35,430 nt of DNA from Thermogemmatispora sp. (GTDB lineage: Bacteria; Chloroflexota; Ktedonobacteria; Ktedonobacterales; Ktedonobacteraceae). A program made the translations under genes and the position numbers. Below are positions 26,241-33,481 of this stretch, one piece after another (the first letter of the stretch is position 1; every line of letters starts with the position of its first letter). Below the pieces are notes generated by a model. It saw only the letters and a list, made by a program, of their open reading frames with translations, searched no databases and was not told the DNA's origin. Location: assembly GCF_019683635.1 (NCBI RefSeq), contig NZ_JADGIA010000028.1, positions 1 to 35,430 of the forward strand. Reading direction: 5' to 3'.

Positions 26241-26786
26241 GAGCGCCAGGGACAGCCCCCGGCGCCGACCCTCTCTGACGCTGGCTATCCGCGCTTGCCC
26301 TCGCCAGTTCCGGCAGCGCAGGCAGTCTCGCCTCTCAGTCTGCCAGAGGGAGTCAGTTACCCAGCCAGCTGCTCACAAGTGGTTCTCGACAAGGGTCGCT
26401 GATTGGATCAGAATCGCTGACTCGCTGTAGAGCAGATCAGGCACGCGCAGCCCTTCGACAGCTCTCCAGCAGCAACTCACCTTGCCCTTTGCTCCCTGGC
26501 AAATTGCCAGGGAGCACCTCTTTACTGATCCCACCCTCGCTGGTCCTCCCTCAGCGTCACGACCAGCCCTCCTCTTTCCACTTCCCTGCGCCAGTATGGT
26601 ACACTTAGCGATGGACAGGCAGCGCTGTGTTGCTCTTCCTTTAGCCGGCATCCAGCCGTCTGCCGTTCAGAAGGGAACTCCCATCAGGCAGACCAGAGCA
26701 CACCGCGCCCGTCTCTCCATCCGTACCCCGGAGAACACCAGTTTCGCTAGCTAGAGAAGAAAGACAGAAAAAGAAAGGATCGCTAC
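26241..26786 (+). other. Intergenic region before gnd
   Basis: No gene was recognised. It holds the 25-nt palindrome listed separately at 26491-26515. TACACT (26600-26605) might be a -10 for gnd but has no good -35. Confidence 0.3.
26491..26515. repeat. 25-nt perfect palindrome
   Basis: GCTCCCTGGCAA (26491-26502) and TTGCCAGGGAGC (26504-26515) are exact reverse complements around one central A. It lies 250 bp after the unknown 164-aa gene and 271 bp before gnd. As RNA it folds into a strong stem with a short loop, followed by ACCTCTTTAC, a poor T-tract. It may be a terminator or a protein-binding site. Confidence 0.5.
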
Positions 26787-27806
26787 ATGGAACTTGGTCT
26801 TATCGGGCTTGGACGAATGGGAGCCAATATGGCCCTGCGGCTCCAAAGGGCTGGCCATAAATGCATTGGCTACGCACGCCACGCCGAGACCGTGGAGAAG
26901 CGTTTGAAAGAGGGGGCCATCTCCGCGGGGGCTACTTCCCTGCCAGAACTCGTTGGGCAGCTGAAGCCGCCCCGCATTGTCTGGCTGATGATTCCCGCCG
27001 CCTCCGTTGATGCCACCCTGGAACAGCTCATTCCGCTGCTCTCTCCCGACGACGTCGTCGTCGATGGCGGCAACTCCTTCTATCAGGACGACATTCGCCG
27101 CGCCGCCACCCTGAAAGAGCATGGCATCCACTACCTGGACGTCGGCACCAGCGGCGGCGTCTGGGGCCTTGAGCGCGGCTACTGCCTGATGATCGGCGGC
27201 GAGGCCGAGATCGTTCAGCGGCTCGAACCGCTCTTTGCAGCCCTCGCTCCCGGTCTCCAGGCCGTCTCCCGTACCCCTGGACGCGAGCAGGTGGGCGGTA
27301 CTGCCGAGCACGGCTATCTGCATTGTGGTCCACATGGCGCCGGCCACTTTGTCAAGATGGTGCACAATGGTATCGAGTACGGGATTATGGCCGCCTACGC
27401 CGAGGGCTTCAACATCTTGCGCCACGCCAATATCGGCAAGCACCCCGAAGAGATCGACGCCGAGACGACGCCTCTGCGTAATCCCGAGTACTACCAGTAC
27501 GACTTCAACCTGGCCGATATCGCCGAACTCTGGCGCCGCGGCAGTGTCATCGCTTCCTGGCTGCTCGACCTGACCGCCCACGCCCTGCTCACAGACCCCG
27601 ATCTGAGCCAGTTTGCGGGACGCGTCTCCGACTCAGGTGAGGGACGCTGGACCATCAAAGCCGCGATCGATGAGGCTGTACCCGCCGGCGTGCTCAGCAC
27701 CGCTCTCTATGAGCGCTTTGCCTCCCGCGGCGAGGCGGATTTCGCCGACAAACTGCTCTCGGCCATGCGCTTTGAGTTCGGTGGCCACCATGAGAAGCAA
27801 GGCTAG
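26787..27806 (+). CDS. gnd: 6-phosphogluconate dehydrogenase (decarboxylating), short form
   Basis: A 339-aa enzyme of the oxidative pentose-phosphate pathway: 6-phosphogluconate + NAD(P)+ to ribulose 5-phosphate + CO2 + NAD(P)H. The N-terminal Rossmann motif is GLIGLGRMGANMA (5-16). The substrate-binding signature is VVDGGNS (91-97), the GTSGGVWGLERGY segment (120-132) is the family's serine/glycine loop, and the catalytic lysine is K190 in GHFVKMVHNGIEYG. The length fits the short form (about 300-340 aa, as in Bacillus YqeC-type enzymes), which tends to prefer NAD, rather than the 470-aa form. AAAGG stands 9 nt before the ATG. It is a single-gene unit followed by a terminator; other pentose-phosphate genes are not in the window. 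Confidence 0.93.
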   Translation: MELGLIGLGRMGANMALRLQRAGHKCIGYARHAETVEKRLKEGAISAGATSLPELVGQLKPPRIVWLMIPAASVDATLEQLIPLLSPDDVVVDGGNSFYQDDIRRAATLKEHGIHYLDVGTSGGVWGLERGYCLMIGGEAEIVQRLEPLFAALAPGLQAVSRTPGREQVGGTAEHGYLHCGPHGAGHFVKMVHNGIEYGIMAAYAEGFNILRHANIGKHPEEIDAETTPLRNPEYYQYDFNLADIAELWRRGSVIASWLLDLTAHALLTDPDLSQFAGRVSDSGEGRWTIKAAIDEAVPAGVLSTALYERFASRGEADFADKLLSAMRFEFGGHHEKQG

Positions 27807-27936
27807 CCCCGGCAGGCACCGCCTCCACCAAACCTGACTCCCTTCGCGCAGCCACACCCGCCTATCTCGCGAGATGCGCACCGGGGCCGCCGCTCGCCTG
27901 GCAGTCGCTGCCACATTCGTCCGCGGCTCCGGGATG

Positions 27937-27965
27937 GGCTGGCCCGCTGCCTCGCGGAGCCAGCC
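27937..27965 (+). terminator. Terminator after gnd
   Basis: GGCTGGC-CCGC (27937-27947) pairs with GCGG-A-GCCAGCC (27954-27965): 11 bp with one bulged A and a 6-nt loop, followed by TTCCTGCCCTTTCTTC. It lies 131 bp after the gnd stop. Confidence 0.5.
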
Positions 27966-28117
27966 TTCCTGCCCTTTCTTCTCCTCTCTGCATTCATCTC
28001 AGGGAGATAAGCCTCCCTAAAGCCCTCATGTCCTCCAAGAGAGGACGAACCGTTCTTTTAACCTCATCATTGACCAGCGTATTTCATCACGGCTGCGCTC
28101 CAGTTGCCGCTCTTGAA

Positions 28118-28147
28118 TAGGTATTTTTACCTAGATTCTGGTATAAT
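28118..28147 (+). promoter_or_regulatory. Extended -10 promoter with operator-like inverted repeat
   Basis: TG-G-TATAAT (28139-28147) is an extended -10 element. No proper -35 exists at 17 bp; that place is occupied by the inverted repeat TAGGTA-TTTT-TACCTA (28118-28133). Such a layout suits repression, or activation by a dimeric protein, of the polysaccharide deacetylase gene. Confidence 0.5.
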
Positions 28148-28206
28148 GAGGGGGCGATCATGTACAGCTATAGGCAGGAACACACAACACGCACAGGTTC
28201 TTAGCC

Positions 28207-29691
28207 ATGAGATACACCAGCAATCACGAGTCGCAAGGGTACGCCTCTCGGAGGGAAGCGGGAGCAGCGCTATCAGGGCCAGAAACGGCCCAACCAGCGA
28301 GCCAGCCGTTTTCCAGGAGGCAGCGCCATCGTTCGACCTCGCCCCGGGCCACGCGGCTGCTGCTGGCCGGACTCCTCAGCCTGTTGCTGATCGCCACTGC
28401 CGTTCTCGCCTGGGGTCTCTATGCGCTGCTGAGCGGTAACAGTCAGAGTGGCAATCAGGGCCCGCGTAATTCCGCTACCTTCATCGCCGAGCACCCGCAG
28501 GAGGCGGCCAATGAGCAACAAGTGCTTGTCCTGGCCCAGCGCTATCTGACCGCTTTTCTGCATCATGACTACACCACTATGTGGTCGCTTCTGGCACCGG
28601 CCCGGCGCGCCCTCTGGCCCGACGAGCAAGCCTTCGCAGACTTCTGGCAGGCGCGCTTTGCCCATTACACCCTGCAGGGCTTCAGCCTGGGACTTCCCAG
28701 CCGTCTCAGTCGCTGGGTCGATCCTGAGACCATGACGAGCTACAGCGACGCCCTCATTGTCCCGGTCTCCCTGCAGCTCGTCCCCGATGCTACGTTCAGC
28801 AAGGAAGCCAACTTACCGCCCGAGGACCTTCACCCGGCGAGCATCTATCGCAACCTGCCCTTCATCGTCCAGGCCAGCACCGGCCAGGACGGTGAGCAGC
28901 ACTGGTATGTAATCGCCGGCGGACCGGCTGACCCTGAAGCTCCCATCCTGCCACCGCCTCAGCCAGCCGCCCGCAGCGTTGCGGTGCCCATCCTGATGTA
29001 TCACCATGTCTCACCCGCACCCACCCACAATCTGCTCGATTACAGCCTGACCGTCACGCCGCGCAACTTTGCCGCCCAGCTCGACTATCTCAAAAGCCAC
29101 GACTACCATACCATCACCTTTAACCAGCTCTTCAACGCTCTCTATTTTGACGCTCCGTTGCCTCCGCATCCCATTATTCTCACCTTTGACGACGGGTACG
29201 AGGATGTCTATCGCTATGCGGTGCCCATTCTGCAGGCTCACGGCTTCAGTGGCATGTTCTACATCATCACCGGTGTCGTGGGGAACGCAGGCTATATGAG
29301 TTGGGGAGAGATCCGCGACCTGCTCGCCCAGGGCATGCAGGTCGGCTCACATACTGTGCATCACATCAGCCTGGGCTGGGTCGTTATCGGCGATCCTCAG
29401 CTTACTCAGCAGGAGCTGCAGCTGTCACAGGCTACCCTGCAGCAGCACCTCGGCATCCCCATTCAGCAGTTCTGCTACCCCAGCGGCGAGCCGTTCCGCC
29501 ACGGTACCCCCCTCGAACAGGCCCGCATCACCGCCATGCTGGCCGCCGATGGCTACGTTGGCGCTACCACCGACCCCGGCCTCACCGGCTGGCTCCAGCA
29601 AAGCACCCGGCCTTTCGCTCTACTGCGCATCCGCGTCGACGGGCGCGAAAACCTGGCGGAATTTATCGCCAGCCTACCAGCGTTTTCATAG
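28207..29691 (+). CDS. Membrane-anchored polysaccharide deacetylase (NodB homology domain)
   Basis: A 494-aa protein. Residues 1-48 are cytoplasmic and basic; about 50-75 form one transmembrane helix; the rest is extracytoplasmic. Residues about 100-250 resemble an NTF2-like accessory domain (VLVLAQRYLTAFLHHDYTTMWSLL). The NodB domain starts at VPILMYHHVS and has motif 1 TFDDGYED (D328 base, D329 metal), motif 2 SHTVHH (H382 and H386, metal) and motif 3 FCYPSGEP. These are the residues needed for metal-dependent removal of N-acetyl groups, so it probably modifies peptidoglycan or another cell-surface polysaccharide. The ribosome-binding site is weak. It has its own extended -10 promoter with a possible operator. 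A following inverted repeat may end the transcript before the tRNA. Confidence 0.9.
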   Translation: MRYTSNHESQGYASRREAGAALSGPETAQPASQPFSRRQRHRSTSPRATRLLLAGLLSLLLIATAVLAWGLYALLSGNSQSGNQGPRNSATFIAEHPQEAANEQQVLVLAQRYLTAFLHHDYTTMWSLLAPARRALWPDEQAFADFWQARFAHYTLQGFSLGLPSRLSRWVDPETMTSYSDALIVPVSLQLVPDATFSKEANLPPEDLHPASIYRNLPFIVQASTGQDGEQHWYVIAGGPADPEAPILPPPQPAARSVAVPILMYHHVSPAPTHNLLDYSLTVTPRNFAAQLDYLKSHDYHTITFNQLFNALYFDAPLPPHPIILTFDDGYEDVYRYAVPILQAHGFSGMFYIITGVVGNAGYMSWGEIRDLLAQGMQVGSHTVHHISLGWVVIGDPQLTQQELQLSQATLQQHLGIPIQQFCYPSGEPFRHGTPLEQARITAMLAADGYVGATTDPGLTGWLQQSTRPFALLRIRVDGRENLAEFIASLPAFS

Positions 29692-29698
29692 AACGAAA

Positions 29699-29744
29699 GG
29701 GTGAATTGGCAGATCTCCTAGAAAAAGGTCTTTACAATTCACCC
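29699..29744 (+). repeat. 10-bp inverted repeat overlapping the tRNA-Ala(CGC) promoter
   Basis: GGGTGAATTG (29699-29708) and CAATTCACCC (29735-29744) are exact complements; inner bases AGATC/GGTCT can extend the stem. The right arm overlaps the end of the -35 hexamer and the spacer of the following promoter. It starts 8 bp after the deacetylase stop, so it is either its terminator (without T-tract) or an operator for the tRNA promoter. Confidence 0.45.
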
Positions 29745-29760
29745 TCAGATGTGCTATCAT
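29731..29760 (+). promoter_or_regulatory. Promoter of tRNA-Ala(CGC)
   Basis: TTTACA (29731-29736), 18-bp spacer, TGC-TATCAT (29752-29760), an extended -10 element. Transcription would begin about 17 nt before the mature tRNA. Confidence 0.6.
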
Positions 29761-29783
29761 TCTAGTCGCCAGCACGAAGGTAT

Positions 29784-29856
29784 GGGGATGTAGCTCAGCC
29801 GGTAGAGCGCGACAATCGCACTGTCGAGGTCAGGGGTTCGAGTCCCCTCATCTCCA
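29784..29856 (+). tRNA. tRNA-Ala (anticodon CGC)
   Basis: A 73-nt tRNA with a complete cloverleaf: acceptor GGGGATG/CATCTCC including the G3:U70 pair that alanyl-tRNA synthetase recognises; D arm GCTC/GAGC; anticodon stem CGACA/TGTCG with loop ATCGCAC (U33, anticodon CGC, A37); variable loop AGGTC; T arm AGGGG-TTCGAGT-CCCCT; discriminator A. CCA is not encoded. The A32-C38 combination is a little unusual. It reads GCG. Confidence 0.92.
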
Positions 29857-29895
29857 CCCGCTGCCAGCACGACACGGCACAGCTCAACGGGCAGC

Positions 29896-29912
29896 AAGGC
29901 CAGAAGGGCCTT
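29896..29912 (+). terminator. Short hairpin after tRNA-Ala(CGC)
   Basis: AAGGCC (29896-29901) and GGCCTT (29907-29912) with a 5-nt loop, followed by a pyrimidine run CCCCCCTT. It may end the tRNA transcript just before the next promoter. Confidence 0.4.
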
Positions 29913-29918
29913 CCCCCC

Positions 29919-29947
29919 TTGCAAACCGCAAAGCTTTGTGCTATAGT
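29919..29947 (+). promoter_or_regulatory. Promoter of the T-box leader and leuS
   Basis: TTGCAA (29919-29924), 17-bp spacer, TATAGT (29942-29947) preceded by TG-C, making an extended -10. Start of transcription would be near 29954, just before the base of Stem I. Confidence 0.65.
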
Positions 29948-30203
29948 AAAAGGGCAGCGGAAAGAGAATAAACCTGGCGATGAGCAGGAGTAGTAGGTCG
30001 CCAGACCCGTCCAGAGAGTAGCCGGCTGGTGCAAGGCTATACGGGATAACGACCGAACTCGCCTGTGAGCAACAGGTGCGAACGCCTCGGGAGTCAGTAG
30101 CACCTGTCGGTATGCCCGTTACAGCAATGAACGAGTGCCAGTCACCTGGTACTGCGGAGTGAAGAACTCTTGATGAGACGCTCTCAAGCGTCGTGTTGCA
30201 GAT

Positions 30204-30276
30204 GGGCCTGTAGCACAGTTGGTAGCGCGCCTCTATGGCATGGAGGAGGTCAGGGGTTCGAGTCCCCTCAGGTCCA
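30204..30276 (+). tRNA. tRNA-Ala (anticodon GGC) inside the T-box leader
   Basis: A 73-nt cloverleaf: acceptor GGGCCTG/CAGGTCC with G3:U70; D arm GCAC/GCGC with one A12-C23 mismatch; anticodon stem CCTCT/GGAGG (one G-U) with loop ATGGCAT (U33, anticodon GGC, A37); variable loop AGGTC; T arm AGGGG-TTCGAGT-CCCCT, identical to that of the upstream tRNA-Ala; discriminator A; CCA not encoded. It reads GCC/GCU. It lies between the two strands of the T-box Stem III and has no promoter of its own that I can see, so it should be transcribed as part of the leader and upstream of the attenuator. Confidence 0.9.
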
Positions 30277-30335
30277 CTTCTCTTCAACTCCGCAGTAAGC
30301 TACCGATGGTGATTGGAAACAGGGTGGTACCACGG

Positions 30336-30372
30336 AAAAACCTTTCGTCCCGAGCGGATGAAAGGTTTTTTT
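30336..30372 (+). terminator. T-box attenuator terminator
   Basis: AAAAACCTTTC (30336-30346) pairs with GAAAGGTTTTT (30360-30370), extended by GTCC/GGAT to 15 bp with loop CGAGC, and followed by a T run (30366-30372). It directly follows the T-box sequence, and the CTTTCGTCC part is typical of these attenuators. Confidence 0.9.
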
Positions 30373-30719
30373 ATTGCTACGCTCGCTCCCTACTACATCG
30401 CTTATTTCCTGGCCTGTTGCTGTCGCCTTCTGTCCTGCGTCTATGCTGCTGCAGCCTGCTCTGCCTTCGGCTGCCGCTCCCGCCTGGGCCACCGCCGTAG
30501 AAGCAGGGCTACTCACTACAAGCCAGACAGCGCTCGGCAGCCAGGGAGATAGAGAAAACCAGGCGAAGCAGCAGAATAAGCGCCACCGCTCTCATGCGTG
30601 CGCCTCGGGCTGGCTTCGCAAACCGATGGACGAGGTCGGCCCGCTTTGCCTCTGCTTTCCTGCTGTTGGCCGCAGTGCCTGATCAGGTCCGACCGATTAT
30701 CAGGGGAGGGACACCTGCA
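30373..30719 (+). other. Untranslated stretch between attenuator and leuS
   Basis: About 347 nt after the terminator and before the leuS ATG. The leuS frame is open upstream to 30594, but that part has no LeuRS similarity or ribosome-binding site. No second promoter or RNA motif was recognised. Confidence 0.4.
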
Positions 30720-33194
30720 ATGATCACGCGCACAAAATATGATCCAAAGGTAATTGAACCAAAATGGCAGACTCGCTGGGAGGAGGAGCAGATCTATCAC
30801 GCGCCGGACGATTCGCCTAAGCCCAAGTTCTATCATCTGGTGATGTTCCCCTACCCCTCCGGCGATCTGCATATGGGCCACTGGTACAACTATTCTCCTT
30901 TCGATGCCTATGGCCGCTTCATGCGCCGCCTGGGCTACAATGTTATGCAGCCCATCGGCTTCGATGCCTTCGGCCTGCCCGCCGAAAATGCCGCCATCAA
31001 GCGCGGCATCCAGGCCCGCGATTGGACAATGGCCAACATCGAACGCATGCGCAAGCAGCTGCGCATGATGGGCGCTCAGTGGGACTGGCAGCGCGAGGTC
31101 GTCACCTGCCAGCCCGAGTACTATAAATGGACTCAGTGGCTCTTCCTGCAGTTCTATAAGCACGGCCTGGCCTATCGCACTCGCGCCCCCGCCAACTGGT
31201 GCCCCGGCTGCAATACGACCCTGGCTAATGAGCAGGTGCTGCCTAACGGCACGTGCGAACGCTGCGGCAGCACGGTGATCCGCAAGGAGATCGAGCAGTG
31301 GCTGCTGCGTATCACCAAATACGCCGAGGAGCTGCTGCGCTTCGATGGCATTGATTGGCCAGAGAAGACGGTCACCATGCAGCGCAACTGGATCGGACGC
31401 AGCGAGGGTGCGGAGATCCGTTTCTTCACCGAGATCGACGGCGAGCGCGTCGAGATCCCCGTCTTTACTACGCGCCCTGATACCGTCTATGGCGTCACCT
31501 TCTTTGTGCTGGCACCGGAGCATCCGCTGGTAGAGCGCCTGACCAGCTCCGAGCAGCGCGCCGCGGTCGAGGCTTATGTCGAGCGTACACGTCGCATGAC
31601 AGAGATCGAGCGCCTGAGCACGGAGAAGGAAAAGACGGGCGTCTTCACTGGCGGCTACGTGATCAATCCTGTCAGCGGCGAGCGCGTGCCGGTCTGGATT
31701 GCCGACTATGTGCTGCTGAGCTATGGCTCGGGCGCCGTGATGGGCGTGCCTGCCCACGATCAGCGCGACTTCGAGTTTGCTCGTAAGTTTGGCCTGCCGA
31801 TCCGCCAGGTGATCCTGCCCCCAGGCGAGGAGGAGAGCGATCCAGCCACCTGGAGCGAGGCGAAGACAGCCTATGGAACGATGATCAATTCCGGCCCCTT
31901 TACGGGCACACCCGCTGATCAGGCCATCCCTCGCGTGATTCGCTACCTGGAGGAGCAGGGGATCGGCCAGTCGAAGGTGACCTACCGCCTGCGCGATTGG
32001 CTGATCAGTCGTCAGCGCTATTGGGGCGCCCCGATCCCGATCATCTATTGTCCCAAGGATGGCACGGTTCCTGTTCCCGAGGATCAGCTGCCCGTTTACC
32101 TGCCTGAGCATGTTCAGTTCAAACCGACGGGCGAGTCCCCCCTGCGCTACGAACCGGCCTTCCTGAATACCACCTGTCCAAAGTGCGGCGGCCCGGCAAC
32201 GCGCGAAGTCGATACTATGGATACCTTCATTTGTTCGTCCTGGTACTTCCTGCGCTACGCCGACCCGCATAACGATAAGGAAGCCTGGAGCCAGGAGGCT
32301 ATCCGTCGCTGGCTGCCGGTCGACCAGTATGTAGGCGGCGCAGAGCACGCCACCATGCACCTGCTGTACGCACGCTTCTTCGTCAAGGCCCTGCGCGATA
32401 TGGGCTATCTGCATTTCGATGAGCCGTTCCTGCGTCTGTACCACCAGGGCATGGTGCTGGGAGCCGATGGCCAGAAGATGTCGAAGTCGCGCGGCAACGT
32501 CGAGGCCCCCGATAAGTATGTCGAGAAGTACGGCGCCGATACTGTGCGCTGCTACATGATGTTCATCGGCCCCTTCGATCAGGGCGGGAGCTTCAAAGCC
32601 GAGAACCTGGAAGGCGTCTGGCGCTTCCTGAACCGCGTCTGGAACCTGGTGACGGAGAGCTGGGTCAGCGGTACCGTCAGCGAGGAGGAGAACGAGGCCA
32701 CCCGCGCGATCGAGCGTCTGCGCCATAAGACGATCAAGCGCGTCACCGAGGACCTGCATCACTTCCGCTTCAATACGGCCCTGGCCGCGCTGATGGAGAT
32801 GAATAATGCGCTGATCAAGCAGCAGCATGAGCCGGTCGCTCGCACCGCCGCCTATCGCCAGGCCCTGGAGACTATGATGCACCTGCTGGCTCCAATGGCT
32901 CCTCACCTCACCGAGGAGCTGTGGGAAATGACCGGCCACCAGGGCAGCATCCACCTGACCGACTGGCCACAGTACGATGAGGCTCTGACACACGATGAGA
33001 CCTTCACACTGGTGGTACAGGTCAACGGGCGCGTGCGTGAACGCCTGGAAGTGCCAGTCGAGACGCCCGAGGAGGAGATCCGTCAGCTGGTGCTGAGCAA
33101 CCCACGTGTGGCCGCCTATATCGGCAATGCCCCCGTGGAGAAGTTCATCTACGTGCCGGGCCGCATAGCGAACGTGGTCACGCGCCGCGCTTAG
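30720..33194 (+). CDS. leuS: Leucyl-tRNA synthetase
   Basis: An 824-aa class I synthetase that charges tRNA-Leu with leucine. ATG 30720 is preferred to the upstream frame start because AGGGGAGGG (30702-30710) stands 9 nt before it and the family begins with YDPKVIEPKWQ. The catalytic domain has HMGH (51-54) in FPYPSGDLHMGHWYNY and KMSKS (586-590). A zinc-binding insert is shown by CPGC...CERCG (about 161-183). The CP1 editing domain has the Thr-rich TTRPDTVYGVTF and GAVMGVPAHDQRDFEFA with the editing aspartate, so proofreading is expected. The anticodon-binding helices (about 640-760) and a short C-terminal domain follow. The length is normal for bacteria. Expression is controlled by the leucine T-box leader upstream; a strong terminator follows. 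Confidence 0.98.
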   Translation: MITRTKYDPKVIEPKWQTRWEEEQIYHAPDDSPKPKFYHLVMFPYPSGDLHMGHWYNYSPFDAYGRFMRRLGYNVMQPIGFDAFGLPAENAAIKRGIQARDWTMANIERMRKQLRMMGAQWDWQREVVTCQPEYYKWTQWLFLQFYKHGLAYRTRAPANWCPGCNTTLANEQVLPNGTCERCGSTVIRKEIEQWLLRITKYAEELLRFDGIDWPEKTVTMQRNWIGRSEGAEIRFFTEIDGERVEIPVFTTRPDTVYGVTFFVLAPEHPLVERLTSSEQRAAVEAYVERTRRMTEIERLSTEKEKTGVFTGGYVINPVSGERVPVWIADYVLLSYGSGAVMGVPAHDQRDFEFARKFGLPIRQVILPPGEEESDPATWSEAKTAYGTMINSGPFTGTPADQAIPRVIRYLEEQGIGQSKVTYRLRDWLISRQRYWGAPIPIIYCPKDGTVPVPEDQLPVYLPEHVQFKPTGESPLRYEPAFLNTTCPKCGGPATREVDTMDTFICSSWYFLRYADPHNDKEAWSQEAIRRWLPVDQYVGGAEHATMHLLYARFFVKALRDMGYLHFDEPFLRLYHQGMVLGADGQKMSKSRGNVEAPDKYVEKYGADTVRCYMMFIGPFDQGGSFKAENLEGVWRFLNRVWNLVTESWVSGTVSEEENEATRAIERLRHKTIKRVTEDLHHFRFNTALAALMEMNNALIKQQHEPVARTAAYRQALETMMHLLAPMAPHLTEELWEMTGHQGSIHLTDWPQYDEALTHDETFTLVVQVNGRVRERLEVPVETPEEEIRQLVLSNPRVAAYIGNAPVEKFIYVPGRIANVVTRRA

Positions 33195-33302
33195 GTCCGG
33201 TCCAGCCAGCAGAGCAAACAAGGAAGAAGGCTGGAGGCTGGTGCCTTGATCTTCTTTCACAGCGGCAAAGGCAAGCACCGGGCAACCAATCAGCCTACTC
33301 GT

Positions 33303-33341
33303 GGCCGTGATGCCCGAGCCGGCATCACGGCCATCTTTTTT
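33303..33341 (+). terminator. Intrinsic terminator after leuS
   Basis: GGCCGTGATGCC (33303-33314) and GGCATCACGGCC (33321-33332) form a perfect 12-bp stem with a 6-nt loop, followed by ATCTTTTTT. Confidence 0.9.
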
Positions 33342-33481
33342 GGGGGGACCTCTTTTTGTGCGTCCCCCGACTTTCTCCATTACTTTAACCCACGATCTGA
33401 GAGACGGTAGCGGGCCTAAGAGCGCCTGAGAGGCCTACGGAGAGAATACGCACCCTCAACCAGAAGCCGAAAGCCCAGCCA

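Larger units (their letters stand above)
29954..30372 (+). ncRNA. Leucine T-box riboswitch with a tRNA gene embedded in Stem III
   Basis: Stem I: GGTCG (29996-30000) pairs with CGACC (30050-30054), flanked by AGTA (29992-29995) and GAA (30055-30057), the S-turn of the specifier loop; the specifier is CTC (30058-30060), a Leu codon followed by G. Distal Stem I: CCCGT/ACGGG (30006-30010/30041-30045), AG bulge AGAGAG (30013-30018), TAGCC/GGCTA, and GGTG in the distal loop (30028-30031). Stem II: ACAGGTGC/GCACCTGT (30072-30079/30100-30107) with GAA and AGTA S-turn. Stem IIA/B: about 30109-30135 (CGTT/AACG). Stem III: 30138-30165 with 30281-30316, about 27 bp, with tRNA-Ala(GGC) in its apical loop. 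T-box sequence AGGGTGGTACCACGG at 30321-30335; the variable base after TGG is T, matching discriminator A of tRNA-Leu. Terminator at 30336-30372. The leader controls leuS: uncharged tRNA-Leu should favour the antiterminator and read-through. Confidence 0.92.

Noticed and set aside
29974-30004. Hairpin CTGGCGA (29974-29980)/TCGCCAG (29998-30004) at the start of the T-box leader
   Set aside because: It would exclude the proximal Stem I helix with the AGTA/GAA specifier loop. The canonical Stem I explains more features, so this was taken as a chance or transient pairing, though a competing fold cannot be excluded.
29757-30287. A 176-codon minus-strand frame across both tRNAs and the T-box leader
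   Set aside because: The two tRNA cloverleaves and the T-box motifs on the plus strand account for this DNA; repeated phrases in the translation simply mirror the shared T arms.
30516-33380. A 954-codon open frame antisense to leuS
   Set aside because: It is the complement of a strongly conserved synthetase gene; the translation has no recognisable domain, and such long shadow frames are common in GC-rich DNA.
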